A stretch of 5,994 nucleotides of DNA from Pseudomonadota bacterium (GTDB taxonomy: Bacteria; Pseudomonadota; Alphaproteobacteria; Rhizobiales; Xanthobacteraceae), in the NCBI GenBank assembly GCA_023392205.1, contig JAEVZN010000252.1:1-5994 (forward strand). Direction: 5' to 3'. A program made the position numbers and the translations under genes. Of this stretch, positions 5,440-5,994 are shown in pieces. Position 1 is the stretch's first letter. Each line of letters starts with the position of its first letter. Below the pieces are notes generated by a model that saw nothing but the letters and a program-made list of their open reading frames with translations, was not told where the DNA came from and made no database searches.

Positions 5440-5994
5440 ATGACGGAAGCCAACGCGAACGCGGCCAGAGCCAACGGCAATAGGCCGCAGGGTCCCCGGT
5501 GTATTGCACTGGTGGGCCCCTTTCAGAGTGGAAAGACCACGCTTCTCGAGGCGATCCTTGCGCGCACCGGCGCCATCCAGCGTCAGGGCAGCGTCGAGGC
5601 GGGATCTTCGGTCGGCGACAACAGCAAGGAAGCGCGCGATCACCGGATGAGCGTGGAATTGTCGGTCGCCACGACCACATTCATGGATGACAGCTACACT
5701 TTTATCGATTGCCCCGGCTCGATAGAATTCATTCACGATATGCGCGCGGCACTGCCTGCCGTCGATGCGGCGGTCGTGGTCTGCGAGGCGGACGAGAAAA
5801 AGATTCCGCAATTGCAACTCGTCTTGCGCGAACTGGAAGACCTGAATATCCCGCGGCTTCTGTTCCTCAACAAGATCGACAAGGCCGACAAGCGCATCCG
5901 CGAGACCCTTCAGATGCTGCAGGCGGAGTCTCGCGTGCCGCTCCTGCTGCGGCAGATTCCGATCTGGCGCAACGATATCATTACGGGGTTTGTC
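5440..5994 (+). CDS. Elongation factor G-like GTPase, N-terminal part (3' truncated)
   Basis: The frame is open from ATG 5440 to the window end (185 residues seen). It encodes the G domain of an EF-G-like translational GTPase; full members of the group have roughly 650-700 residues. After a short polar leader (1-19) come the P-loop GPFQSGKT (26-33), G3 DCPG (90-93) and G4 NKID (144-147). The region before G3 (RMSVELSVATTTF, 69-81) aligns with the switch I part of EF-G but lacks the usual RGITI text. The residue after DCPG is Ser94, where EF-G, EF-Tu and relatives have the catalytic histidine of DTPGH. It is therefore not the housekeeping fusA product but a divergent paralogue of a type I recall from Rhizobiales, whose role is unknown to me. 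The start is set by AAGGGAGG five bases upstream. It follows glcD by 153 bp, with a possible terminator between them. Confidence 0.85.
   Translation, partial: MTEANANAARANGNRPQGPRCIALVGPFQSGKTTLLEAILARTGAIQRQGSVEAGSSVGDNSKEARDHRMSVELSVATTTFMDDSYTFIDCPGSIEFIHDMRAALPAVDAAVVVCEADEKKIPQLQLVLRELEDLNIPRLLFLNKIDKADKRIRETLQMLQAESRVPLLLRQIPIWRNDIITGFV

Noticed and set aside
5407..5817. 136-codon minus-strand frame opposite the EF-G-like gene
   Set aside because: It is antisense to a frame with intact GTPase motifs and a strong ribosome binding site.

Overview
The window is GC-rich, densely coded chromosomal DNA. The protein set and the wording of the conserved motifs point to an alphaproteobacterium, most likely of the order Hyphomicrobiales (the Bradyrhizobium/Rhodopseudomonas/Xanthobacteraceae side). 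That placement is inferred from remembered family sequences, not from a search. There are six protein-coding genes, four complete and two cut by the window edges. I see no rRNA, tRNA, CRISPR array, insertion sequence or phage gene.

Left part (1-1564, + strand): the C-terminal half of a thiamine-diphosphate enzyme of the acetolactate synthase/benzoylformate decarboxylase superfamily, followed 88 bp later by a TetR/AcrR-type repressor. A perfect 8-8-8 inverted repeat lies immediately before the repressor's start codon and is a natural candidate for its operator. Middle part (1569-3604, - strand): a universal stress protein gene, then a YbdK-type carboxylate-amine ligase (GCS2 family), separated by 98 bp that hold two perfect hairpins. 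The ligase and the TetR gene converge with only 4 bp between their stops.

The divergent gap 3605-3792 is the most information-rich non-coding stretch. It holds a near-perfect FNR/FixK-type box, a second 5-4-5 dyad, and three perfect tandem copies of a 16-bp unit. The FNR-type box sits at the right distance to act as a class II activator site for the stress-protein gene, which suggests microoxic or anaerobic control. The 16-bp repeats lie just upstream of the next gene.

Right part (3793-5994, + strand): glcD, the FAD-binding subunit of glycolate oxidase, ending in a possible terminator. It is followed not by glcE/glcF but by the start of an unusual EF-G-like GTPase whose G3 motif carries serine where translational GTPases have the catalytic histidine. 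That gene runs off the right edge.

Overall the genes look like ordinary accessory and metabolic chromosomal genes with a redox/stress flavour. I found no convincing wholly new system. The points most worth a second look are the regulatory region 3605-3792 and the divergent EF-G-like GTPase.
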